Notes under the pieces: model-generated
What the model was told of the DNA's origin: nothing
What the model saw: the letters and a program-made list of their open reading frames with translations, nothing else
The model's database searches: none
Part shown: positions 55,508 to 64,000 of the stretch, in pieces
Layout of the letters: each line of letters starts with the position of its first letter
How positions within the stretch are numbered: position 1 is the first letter of the stretch
Source of the DNA: Ruminiclostridium cellobioparum subsp. termitidis CT1112
GTDB taxonomy: Bacteria > Bacillota > Clostridia > Acetivibrionales > DSM-1351
Assembly: GCF_000350485.1 (NCBI RefSeq)
Contig: NZ_AORV01000070.1
Span: 1-64,000 of the forward strand
Length of the DNA: 64,000 nt
Reading direction: 5' to 3'
Program-made: the position numbers and the translations under genes

Positions 55508-55933
55508 TTAATTAGGATTCTCTATTGTTATTCTGACTACCTGTGTATTTTCATCCCAAGGCTTTTCTGTAATAAAACTTATTCCTGGATATTTTGATGA
55601 AACAAAATAGTACATGTGATAATTATTTAGCATTTCCTCATCAAAGTAATATTCCAGAATATCTTTAAAATCTGACAATTTTGAACCTATTCCTATTTTC
55701 CCAAGAAATTTGCTTGGGAAATTATTCATTAGCGCTATTTGAACTAATTTATATTCATTACGTATTAGATTTGTAGTAAACTCAATTATTTCATTCTTTA
55801 AAATTATAACATCTTTGTCTACATGTTCTGTATAATTAAAATCAATGGACCTTTTAAGTTCTTGTATATCTACTCCTAAATTAAATTTACCTACCGCATT
55901 GCCAGGAACTATATCCCAATTATGTGTCTGCAT
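55508..55933 (-). CDS. Candidate immunity protein for the RHS toxin
   Basis: 141 residues from ATG 55933 with AAAGGAG nine bases before it; the frame is open to a TTG at 55939. I do not recognise the family with certainty. It begins THNWDIVPGNAVGKFNLGVD and contains NFPSKFLGKIGIGSKLSDF, a layout seen in small cytoplasmic proteins encoded behind polymorphic toxins. No signal peptide or membrane helix. It lies 41 bases after the RHS gene, same strand, exactly where an immunity gene belongs. Function inferred from position. Confidence 0.55.
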   Translation of the reverse strand: MQTHNWDIVPGNAVGKFNLGVDIQELKRSIDFNYTEHVDKDVIILKNEIIEFTTNLIRNEYKLVQIALMNNFPSKFLGKIGIGSKLSDFKDILEYYFDEEMLNNYHMYYFVSSKYPGISFITEKPWDENTQVVRITIENPN

Positions 55934-55974
55934 TTTCAAATTCTCCTTTCAATCCAATGTTTTATTATATAATA

Positions 55975-58900
55975 CTATTTTATCCTAGTCGAAATAGCAT
56001 TTAAAATTTTTGTATAAAAATGGGGTTCTGTATTTGCATTGTTATATGAATCTCTCCAATCTTTCATAGTACCATATATACTTTCTACTTCTGGGTTAGG
56101 TATAATACTAACATGATTAGTGGTATCTTGGATTGCAATTAAGTATCCAGTAGAATTAACAGCTTCTACTGTAGTAACCCACCCTGCACCAGGATTTGTA
56201 GAAAAAGATAACGTAAAATCGTCAACACCTTTAGCTTGCGGAATACCTTTTCTTACGACTATAGCATCTGCAGGTGCAGGCGTTAAACTCTGTCTGTCAT
56301 ATTTATTGGTATATCTGTAAATAGTCGTCCCTCTATCCGGATTTGTTTCTTCAGTTATAGTAAGCGCATCTACTCTAGCCTTTTCTATTAACTTATCCTG
56401 AAGAACTTGCTCAGGCGTCAGATCTCCTCCGCTAACAACCGTAGGTGTAAATAAATTAATTACTATAATTTCGGCAGCTAGTAAAAAGGGATTGGGGATA
56501 GGTATTGCTTTTGGCGGTGCCATAGTGGGTGCTATAGCACCGCCGGATTGCTTTATATTATCCGGTTTGCTTATTTTAGCATTCCCAGCCCCCTGATTTG
56601 CATTTCCGCTCAAATTATATGTTGGTATATAAGTACTGGTAATACTTGAAAGAGTCTTCGTCTGTACTGTAACTTTACTATCTTTTACATATTGAGTAGC
56701 AGTTATTTGTCCATTTTTTACAGTGGTATCAATCGTTGACTTATAACTTGTATCTTTGTAAGTTTTAGTAAACATTGCATCAAATTGATTATTATCAATG
56801 ACTATTTTACCATTTAAATTTTTGTAATCACTTACTTTTAACTCCTTTTTTACACCATTAACAGTTACAACAGCTACTTTGTTTTTTGAATCCCATACAA
56901 CAGTTCCTTTAGAAGCTTTAGCCAAATCTGTTAAATATGCATCTGTATGACCGGTCGGGTCTATATACATCACAGGTTCATTATGACAATACGTGTACAG
57001 GTTAAGTGATAGTGGATCATTAGCTTTTCCTCTATAGGTATCTTCACTTATAAATCTGGCAATATAACAGTCATAGTAACGTGCTCGCAGATAGTAGAGT
57101 CCTGTCTCTGAGTCGTAGAATTCTCCTGCATATCTAATTGCACATGGGTACTGCTCTATTGTTAGTGTAGGGGTACCAAATATATCATACTCGTAATTGT
57201 TCTCTACCACTCCTGCTTCACTTACAGTATGAACAACATCCCCATGCCCATTAAACAAGAAGTACGACTGCTTGTTAGCTGGATCAATTCGGGCTATGTA
57301 ATTAATGCCTCTTATATATCTAGCCTTTACATTATTTGAATCATCAGTTTCGAGTATAACATACTGCCTATCGTACTGATAATTCGTTACCTCTGGCCTA
57401 TATCCTGAAGTGGATTTTTTCACCGTCTTTTTAACTCTCAGGTCGGTTCCATCATATATAAACTCGGTAATTGTTCTTGCACTACCTTTAATTGTGTCTA
57501 CTTTGACAAGCCTATTAAAACCATCGTAGCTGTAAGCTCCTGTTTCAATGTTATCTGCAGCTGACTCAGCAGTTGCAGCACCAGACACTGTCACATCAAA
57601 GTCTTCTGCCAAGCTTGTATTGGCAGCACTTTCAAATTCAGACGACTGGTATATCTGATTTCCATTATAATCATACCAGTAGTTTATAGATTTTTGCAAT
57701 ACCACGTTTCCGCTAGAATCCTTCATATATTCTATAATCTTAAGAAGAGTGTTAGAATCCGAATACACGTATTCACTGTGTTTTGCACTGTATTTGAGCT
57801 CGCTTCCACTTGCTTGATCAGTATATCCGCTCCCCTGATCAGATGTATATGTTTCATTTAAGGAAATTCTATTGCCAACTGCATCATAAGCGTAAACTGT
57901 TGTCTTTCCAGGCATTTGGACTTCAAGTATTCTGCCATCGCTGTCATAAGTATAATTTGTAGTGCCATAACTATCTGTTTTTGATTTCTGATTTCCAGCC
58001 ATATCATATGTATAGGTGTAGCTTGAGATGGCACTTCCTTCTGGCCTTTTGTTTATAAGTGTTTTCAGCCTGTTGTTTTTATCATACGTGTATTCTTCTG
58101 TTACTCCACCAGCATACATCACAGATTGCCTGTTCCCATTAACATCATAATTGTAGGCTGTAGTCTTTGCTGTACCTAATATTGTATAGCTTACAGTCTT
58201 CATCCTGTTGGATTTGTCATATGTATAGGTTGTGACAAAACCTTTTTTATCTTTTACAGTCAATATATTTCCTAAAGCATCGTAAGTATAGCCTAACTGG
58301 AATACTCCGTTTTTGTTAATTTGTAATACTCTATCAACAGTATCATAGCCATATGTACTGGTACCTGAAGTATCAGTCATACTTGAAATACTACCAACTT
58401 CATTATAACTATAGCTGACACTGTCTCCTGTCTGTGTAACACTTCTTGAAAGAATCAAATTTCTTGAATCATAAGAAAATAAGGTTTCATTGCCATTTCT
58501 ATCTAACATTTGAGTTTTATTTAATGCCAGATCATACTTGTAACTTATAGTTCTGTTCTCAGCGTTAGTATTTGACAAAAGTACTCCAAATGCTCCATAA
58601 TTGTAATTCGTTATCTTTCCTCTTCCATCTTTCATCGATAACATATTACCAATATTGTCGTACGTGTACTCAGTACTAATTCCAAGTGCATCAGTTACTT
58701 TCTGCAAATTGCCTGCAGTACTATATTTATAATATGTAACCTGTCCAAGAGCATTTATTTCTATAGTTTTTTGGTTATATTTGTTATACTCATATTTGAA
58801 CGAGTATTTTGTCGAATCATTAAGTGCCTTTATTTCAGGATCAATTACCATAACAAGTCTGTTTGCGCGATCATAGGTGTATACTGTACCGTACCTCGCA

Positions 58901-61900
58901 GTATCATCACTTCCTGATAGGTACCCCTTAGCATCTATTTTTTTTATTACATTTCCATTTGCATCATAAATATTTTTAGTTATTATTACATTGTCTGGGC
59001 CTGTTATAGTTTCCAACCTATTAAGCTTGTCATACCCATATGTAAATGTATTATTGGAAGCATTTGTAACAGTAATCTTATTACTGCAAAGGTCATAACC
59101 ATACATAAGTGTATTACTCAAGGCATCTTTTACTGTTTTTAATCTGTTCATGGTGTCGTAAGTAAAATATGTATAGTTTCCTCTCTCATTCCGCTCGGCT
59201 GTCTTATTACCATTGGCGTCATAATAATATTGTGTATATACATCTGCTCCGTTGTATTTTTTATATACTTTTTCCAGTCTATTAAGTGCATCATAGGTGT
59301 ATCTTGTAGCATACTTGTCCCTGTTTATGGTATCAGATACTAAATAACCATATGCCCTAGGATCAATTACTTTTGTTTTATTTCCCAAAAGGTCATACTC
59401 ATATCCTGTTATCAACTGGATTTTGCCGGTATATTCACTATCACGTATTACAGAAATATTAGTTATGTTGGCAGTATTAAATATGCTGGTTTCATCCATA
59501 AGGTTTATGCTTTTTATTAATCTGTCACGATTATCATACTCATATTTGCATATATCGTATAATCCACCACTTCTTAACGTTACTGTCTTAATCTTGTTAC
59601 TATTTTTATCATAATAATATGTCTCACTTCTGCCAGCATTGTCAATCACTGCATTTAAAAGGTTATTATTATAATATGTATAGTTAAATATCCTTGATGA
59701 TGTTGCATCCTCGGTGCCTGTGGTAGTTTTCGTTTTGATATTACCTACTACGTCATAATCGTAATTTTCTATGGAATAAATAATATTGCTGCCGTTTAAC
59801 TCAAGGGGTACTCTTTTTTGTTTCAACCTGTTATCGGCATCATATTCAAAATATGAATAACTACCCTTTTTGTCTTTTACGCTTTTGAGATTTCCATTTT
59901 CGTCATATCCATTCTCAATAGTATAATTATATGGATCCTTTATTGTAAGTATTTTTTTAAACCCGTTATACGTATAATTAGTAGTGTTGCCGCGCTGGTC
60001 TTTGGTAGTCAACATATTCCCAATCTTGTCATATGTGTATTCAACAGCACCTGTATCAGGATATGTTATTTTAGATATTGTCCTGTCCGGATTGTATGAA
60101 TATATTGTTATATATCCTTTTGCATCGGTTTTCTTAATTAGATTGCCTACAGCATCGTACACATAATAGGTGTTTCCACCAGCAGCATTAGTTTCCTGCG
60201 TTACTCTATTGAAAGTATCATAGTAATAGGTACTTCCACTTGATGTATCAATATTCCCATTATATCTCAGACCATCAACAACCTTTCTAACGTTACCATT
60301 AGAATCATATTTCCTATATTCCAAAACATTCCCTTCAGGCGATAGTGTACTTTGGAGCCTGTCCATAATATCGTATGTATATGATATCCCTGTCATGGAT
60401 GTAACTAATTCCGGCGTGTCCTTAGCACTTTCATAATACTTTGGACTAATAACCTTTACTTTATTGCCATTTTCATCATAGACATATCTTGTTACGGCCA
60501 CAGTACCATCTGTTGCAGGTGCCTTTTCCCGTACTAGCCTTCCAAGTCCATCATATTCCCAGTAAGTGGATACACCAAGAGCATTTGACTGCATGATAAG
60601 CTTGTCTTCTGCATCATATGAATATGATGTTGAATTAAACAATGCATCAGCTTGTTTAATTCTCCTGTTTAAGTCATCGTAGGTATAATTAATTGTGTTA
60701 TTCCTTGCATCTTTTATGCTAGTTTCGTTACCAGAATAATCATATGAGTATACTTTGGAATAATAGTTTGACTTATCAGGTGTGGCATCTTCTTTGACCA
60801 GCCTATTTAAAATGTCATAGTAATACTTTCTTATATACCCTTCCTCATCAATAACGTTAAGAAGCAGCGGTGTATTACTATCATATCCAGTAGTATATGC
60901 CAATGTCATAAAGCTTTTCTGTGCAGTATCATTCTCCCAAAACGACTTTTTAGTCAGCCTGTTTGCACTATCATACTCATATCTTGTACTATGGCCTAGG
61001 GCATCTATTTCCTTTATCTTATTTCCATTTGAATCATATTGAAATTGTAATTTAGTCCCTGCAGTATTCAAATTTTCATATTCAACAAGATTACCGAAAA
61101 TGTCATATGTATATCTAAAGTAATAATTTAACTGATCTATAAACCAAACTGCAGAATTAGAATAATAGTTATCTATATATTGATAACTTTTTGTTGTATT
61201 ATCAGGGTATTTGATTTGAATAAGCCGTTCAAGCACATCATAACTATAGCCTGTACTGTTGCCCTTGGCATCAATATCAGCCATCTTGTTACCGGTGTAA
61301 AAATCATAGGTATACTTTGTTGAAATATCTTTTCCATCTACTATACTATACTGCTTTGTAAGATATGCACCTTTTTGATCTACACCATCTGCATCAACAG
61401 CATATTCATAATTCTCTGTATAAGTATTATTAGTATTATCTGAATAGTGACACTTGCTCTGTGTCATATTTCCATAACTATCATATAAGTAATCAGTTAA
61501 AATAGATTTATCGGTACCATTTTCAGTATGTACTTTTTTCTCTTGAGTTATATTTCCATTTAAATCAACTGTATAAGCTATTCTCGATGTAGTAATTGCG
61601 TCTTTCTTCCATGTTTTTGAGGTTAAAGCATGATACTGGTCTGTTGCGTAAGTGTATACTACTGTATGTTCATTTACAGTAGTTCCCTCAGGCGTTGTAT
61701 ATGTATTACCTGTTAGTTTACCATTACTGTCTCTATAAGAAGGACCTGAGTATTGAGTTAGGTTTCCGAATGGATCATACACATAATCCTCCACCTTTTT
61801 AACAGGTGTTCCGCTTGCTTGCCCATTAACAACATTATATTCCAAGCTTTCATTTCTCTGAGGCAGCTTATTGGTATCATAAGTAGTCGTAGATACAATT

Positions 61901-63411
61901 TTGTGGTCATTGCCTCTGCTTTCAACATTTATTGTTTCGCCAAGTCCATCATATGTATACTTATTTTTAGCTCCCCTCATATCAGTAACTTCAGAATAAT
62001 ACCTATATGTATTCTTAAGATAGTTATCATCGTAACCATTATATCCCGAATAACCATAACCATCCGGTTCATTTGTATAGGAATAGGTAGTTTTATCTTT
62101 TATATCGCAAATATATTTATCCCAGTAGTTCGTTTTTGTATCGTCAAACCCTGTTTTTGAAAGGTCTTGCATTTGAGTTATTTTTCGGTACTGCATACTG
62201 CCCCAACTACTAAGTTGCTTTGTATAAGTTCCATATACAAATCTAGTTAATTTATTTGATTTACAGTAATCTATTTGATTTAAGATATCGTAGCGGTTAG
62301 TGACTGAATAACTCGAACCATTGTTATATGTAAATCCTAAGTCGGGCTGGTCAAACCAATAATGGTATTTTAAATTGCCATCTGTATCATAAACTCTCTG
62401 AATTCTTTCTCTTATATTATGTAAAGAGGTACTTGAGTATAATAAGCCAGACTTATCATATATAATTTTTTTATTATCTGTTAAATCGTTTGGAGTACTG
62501 TCAGGTAGATATATTATTACTTGAAATTTTCCTTGTAAATCACCCGATATAGAGCCATCAGGATTTTTAATTACAGTAAAATTTGGGTCTTCTTTATATT
62601 GGATATTTACTATTCTTCCAACTGTATCTGTAATTTTTGTAATTACAGTCCTAACCCTAGTGTAACCATCTATTGTATATGAAATAGCTGAATACTCAAA
62701 TTTAATTGTATTGCTATACCTGTCTATTATGCTCAGTATTCTGCCGTCCGAATCGAAATATGTCTTATTACCATTTTTCTCAATCATTACATATTTTGAT
62801 TGATACTGACCATTGTTATAGCTTGCATCCTCTTTTACATCTAAATCCTTTACTGTATGGTTTTCAAGCGTATATGTATTTATGCCTTCTACTACTGTTG
62901 GTCCTACAAGCCTGTAAATATCTCCAGATTCTGTATGCAGGTATTTAAAGCTGCTCCCATCAGAATTCTGTCTGTTTTCAATTGTAGGGAACGAAAATCT
63001 CCAGCCAACACCAAGGTTATATCGATTTTCATAAAATGAAGATGTTGTTACATCCGAATAAATATAATCAACCAATGCCCCTCCACTGTAATAAGCTCTC
63101 ATTTCATGGACATTTGATGTATCATTTTTATATATTCTTTCTACCTTAAGATCAAGTCCATTTCTTCCAGGAAGAACATAATCCGTCTGTTTTAAAGTCA
63201 GACTACCACTTTGTGGATCTACGCTAACTTCATTTTCATTGTTTCTCAAATATGCAGGTGAAAGCATAGTACTATACTGCTGTTTTGGACCTACCAAGTT
63301 ATTGAGTTGCTCTTCAAGCGTCTCTGCATTTGCTGATTTAAAAGGCATCAAAGTAATAAATATTACTAATAAAATAAATATTTTAATTAAATGGTTTTGA
63401 ATATTTTTCAT
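55975..63411 (-). CDS. Secreted RHS/YD-repeat protein with variable C-terminal tail (candidate polymorphic toxin)
   Basis: 2478 residues, ATG behind AGGGGTG. Signal peptide 1-29 (cleavage after SANA). An N-terminal domain (about 40-330) with the DUF6531-like start LRNNENEVSVDPQSGSLTLK leads into dozens of YD repeats of the type YxYDxxGNxxxxxDxxG (about 400-2100) that should form a beta-cocoon shell. The RHS core end is RYAGEFYDSETGLYYLRARY, then RFISEDTYRGKAND and NLYTYCHNEPVMYIDPTGH (about 2150). The 320 residues after it are unlike the repeats: a Thr/Lys/Val-rich part, a short hydrophobic stretch (PFLLAAEIIVINLF) and a final domain with TTIYRYTNKYD, DDFTLSFSTNPGAGWVTTVE and HVSIIPNPE. The latter is compatible with an ADP-ribosyltransferase-like toxin (R...S-T...), but this is a guess. 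The small gene downstream could be its immunity factor. Confidence 0.9.
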   Translation of the reverse strand: MKNIQNHLIKIFILLVIFITLMPFKSANAETLEEQLNNLVGPKQQYSTMLSPAYLRNNENEVSVDPQSGSLTLKQTDYVLPGRNGLDLKVERIYKNDTSNVHEMRAYYSGGALVDYIYSDVTTSSFYENRYNLGVGWRFSFPTIENRQNSDGSSFKYLHTESGDIYRLVGPTVVEGINTYTLENHTVKDLDVKEDASYNNGQYQSKYVMIEKNGNKTYFDSDGRILSIIDRYSNTIKFEYSAISYTIDGYTRVRTVITKITDTVGRIVNIQYKEDPNFTVIKNPDGSISGDLQGKFQVIIYLPDSTPNDLTDNKKIIYDKSGLLYSSTSLHNIRERIQRVYDTDGNLKYHYWFDQPDLGFTYNNGSSYSVTNRYDILNQIDYCKSNKLTRFVYGTYTKQLSSWGSMQYRKITQMQDLSKTGFDDTKTNYWDKYICDIKDKTTYSYTNEPDGYGYSGYNGYDDNYLKNTYRYYSEVTDMRGAKNKYTYDGLGETINVESRGNDHKIVSTTTYDTNKLPQRNESLEYNVVNGQASGTPVKKVEDYVYDPFGNLTQYSGPSYRDSNGKLTGNTYTTPEGTTVNEHTVVYTYATDQYHALTSKTWKKDAITTSRIAYTVDLNGNITQEKKVHTENGTDKSILTDYLYDSYGNMTQSKCHYSDNTNNTYTENYEYAVDADGVDQKGAYLTKQYSIVDGKDISTKYTYDFYTGNKMADIDAKGNSTGYSYDVLERLIQIKYPDNTTKSYQYIDNYYSNSAVWFIDQLNYYFRYTYDIFGNLVEYENLNTAGTKLQFQYDSNGNKIKEIDALGHSTRYEYDSANRLTKKSFWENDTAQKSFMTLAYTTGYDSNTPLLLNVIDEEGYIRKYYYDILNRLVKEDATPDKSNYYSKVYSYDYSGNETSIKDARNNTINYTYDDLNRRIKQADALFNSTSYSYDAEDKLIMQSNALGVSTYWEYDGLGRLVREKAPATDGTVAVTRYVYDENGNKVKVISPKYYESAKDTPELVTSMTGISYTYDIMDRLQSTLSPEGNVLEYRKYDSNGNVRKVVDGLRYNGNIDTSSGSTYYYDTFNRVTQETNAAGGNTYYVYDAVGNLIKKTDAKGYITIYSYNPDRTISKITYPDTGAVEYTYDKIGNMLTTKDQRGNTTNYTYNGFKKILTIKDPYNYTIENGYDENGNLKSVKDKKGSYSYFEYDADNRLKQKRVPLELNGSNIIYSIENYDYDVVGNIKTKTTTGTEDATSSRIFNYTYYNNNLLNAVIDNAGRSETYYYDKNSNKIKTVTLRSGGLYDICKYEYDNRDRLIKSINLMDETSIFNTANITNISVIRDSEYTGKIQLITGYEYDLLGNKTKVIDPRAYGYLVSDTINRDKYATRYTYDALNRLEKVYKKYNGADVYTQYYYDANGNKTAERNERGNYTYFTYDTMNRLKTVKDALSNTLMYGYDLCSNKITVTNASNNTFTYGYDKLNRLETITGPDNVIITKNIYDANGNVIKKIDAKGYLSGSDDTARYGTVYTYDRANRLVMVIDPEIKALNDSTKYSFKYEYNKYNQKTIEINALGQVTYYKYSTAGNLQKVTDALGISTEYTYDNIGNMLSMKDGRGKITNYNYGAFGVLLSNTNAENRTISYKYDLALNKTQMLDRNGNETLFSYDSRNLILSRSVTQTGDSVSYSYNEVGSISSMTDTSGTSTYGYDTVDRVLQINKNGVFQLGYTYDALGNILTVKDKKGFVTTYTYDKSNRMKTVSYTILGTAKTTAYNYDVNGNRQSVMYAGGVTEEYTYDKNNRLKTLINKRPEGSAISSYTYTYDMAGNQKSKTDSYGTTNYTYDSDGRILEVQMPGKTTVYAYDAVGNRISLNETYTSDQGSGYTDQASGSELKYSAKHSEYVYSDSNTLLKIIEYMKDSSGNVVLQKSINYWYDYNGNQIYQSSEFESAANTSLAEDFDVTVSGAATAESAADNIETGAYSYDGFNRLVKVDTIKGSARTITEFIYDGTDLRVKKTVKKSTSGYRPEVTNYQYDRQYVILETDDSNNVKARYIRGINYIARIDPANKQSYFLFNGHGDVVHTVSEAGVVENNYEYDIFGTPTLTIEQYPCAIRYAGEFYDSETGLYYLRARYYDCYIARFISEDTYRGKANDPLSLNLYTYCHNEPVMYIDPTGHTDAYLTDLAKASKGTVVWDSKNKVAVVTVNGVKKELKVSDYKNLNGKIVIDNNQFDAMFTKTYKDTSYKSTIDTTVKNGQITATQYVKDSKVTVQTKTLSSITSTYIPTYNLSGNANQGAGNAKISKPDNIKQSGGAIAPTMAPPKAIPIPNPFLLAAEIIVINLFTPTVVSGGDLTPEQVLQDKLIEKARVDALTITEETNPDRGTTIYRYTNKYDRQSLTPAPADAIVVRKGIPQAKGVDDFTLSFSTNPGAGWVTTVEAVNSTGYLIAIQDTTNHVSIIPNPEVESIYGTMKDWRDSYNNANTEPHFYTKILNAISTRIK

Positions 63412-63423
63412 TGAATAACACCC

Positions 63424-64000
63424 CTAGTTATATTTTTTTTCATAGTACTGGGCCAAAATATCATCTTTTTTATTTCCTGCTTTTACTTTATTCAATGTTG
63501 TTTTATCATCTTCACCCAGTTTACCTGCAATAACCAGTGCATCAATAACCTGTTTTTCCGTAAGTCCCATACTTTTTTTATATTTATCAACCTGAACTTC
63601 CGAAATTGCAACTCTAGGAAGTTTTTCAGCCGTATTAACCAAACCAAGCTTGCTACTTATTTCATCCCACGTTTTGCCTTCTTTTTTAGCTTTGATTATG
63701 TTTTTAAATTTTTCCAAACCTTTTTGGGAGATCCTGTCAGCATTCATAATATCATCAATTGTAATTTTTGGATCTTTCATAAGTTCTTCAAGATATCCCG
63801 GTTTAAAACTTGTAGGAATAAACTCCTTATGCTCTGTACTGTAGTCTTTAAACACTTGCGCCCATGTTTTTCCTAATTCCTTTTTTTTAATTTAGTCCTT
63901 CAAATTCACTAAGCAGACCATAATTTTCATATAAATACTCATATGCAATCATGGCATCTTTAACCTTATGACCTTTTTTCATCAATCTAGTAAATTCTTC
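63424..64000 (-). pseudogene. Frame-broken gene upstream of the RHS gene, leaves the window
   Basis: One frame (63424-63855, from a GTG) encodes 143 residues, among them ITIDDIMNADRISQKGLEKF, KKEGKTWDEISSKLG and MGLTEKQVIDALVIAGKLGE. Its upstream extension reads ELGKTWAQVFKDYSTEHKEF to about 63889, where a stop appears; another frame from the window edge (RLMKKGHKVKDAMIAYEYLY) ends at the same place. Removing one base near ctaaatt beside the T8 run (63881-63888) joins them. The repeated GKTWxxV/I element suggests a repeat protein of short helical units. No family recognised. It ends 12 bases before the RHS start and may be co-transcribed with it. Confidence 0.55.

Noticed and set aside
56000-62700. 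Regular repeat pattern in DNA, considered as CRISPR or satellite
   Set aside because: The periodicity is that of degenerate YD-repeat codons in one long open frame; repeat units vary in length and there are no constant repeats with spacers.
1-64000. tRNA, rRNA and riboswitch search by eye
   Set aside because: No cloverleaf, rRNA segment or known riboswitch core was recognised; a covariance-model scan would be decisive.

Overview
The window looks like a low-GC, spore-forming, mesophilic cellulolytic clostridium, probably Ruminiclostridium or a close relative. This rests on a type I dockerin fused to a CotH domain, a Spo0E-like phosphatase, LplABC/YesMN-type sugar uptake genes, strong Gram-positive ribosome binding sites and a very AT-rich base composition. 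The genus is inferred from gene content; no marker gene was compared.

Region 1-25.7 kb (all minus strand, entering at 25.7 kb and leaving the window at base 1) is one large hybrid NRPS/trans-AT PKS cluster. In transcription order it holds: a LoaP-type NusG paralogue (antiterminator); a leader littered with pseudogene pieces; an initiation NRPS with starter C, A (Asn-type code), PCP and E domains; a ClbP-like serine peptidase fused to a peptide-export ABC transporter; a type II thioesterase; a three-gene ABC-2 exporter; a BtrH_N-like papain-fold protein; a radical SAM protein with a B12-binding-type N-terminus; an acyl-CoA dehydrogenase remnant; a stand-alone malonyl acyltransferase; a second NRPS (C-A-PCP, Asp-type code) with a half C domain split off by a frame break; and an AT-less PKS/NRPS (KS-KR-PCP-C...). 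An acylating starter C + Asn + epimerase together with a ClbP-like peptidase is the signature of the N-acyl-D-Asn prodrug strategy of colibactin, zwittermicin and xenocoumacin. The encoded product is therefore probably made as an inactive acyl-D-Asn precursor and released by cleavage at the membrane.

Region 25.7-31 kb is an accessory boundary: decayed IS256- and IS3-family elements, a nucleotidyltransferase-like gene, a frame-broken small gene, a zinc-ribbon/TM2 protein, a lone AgrB, and a duplicated tail of a XRE regulator. Region 31-36 kb is core-like: Spo0E-like, YchF, CheW, DUF896, an RlmI-like methyltransferase, an Mrr-like membrane protein, then an Sfp-type phosphopantetheinyl transferase (36.1 kb) that could activate the carrier domains of the cluster.

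Region 37-51 kb concerns the cell surface and carbohydrate: a secreted CotH-dockerin protein, then a minus-strand locus with a YesN-like regulator, a YesM-like kinase with two tandem extracellular sensor segments, two sugar permeases, a lipoprotein solute-binding protein and a GH2 glycosidase with a discoidin-type domain. Region 51-55.4 kb is a graveyard of IS66 and IS21 pieces. Region 55.5-64 kb holds a 2478-residue secreted RHS/YD-repeat protein with a variable C-terminal tail, a small downstream candidate immunity gene and an upstream frame-broken gene that leaves the window. Several otherwise plausible genes are broken by single-base changes, most of them in A/T runs, so sequencing error should be excluded before these are read as true pseudogenes.
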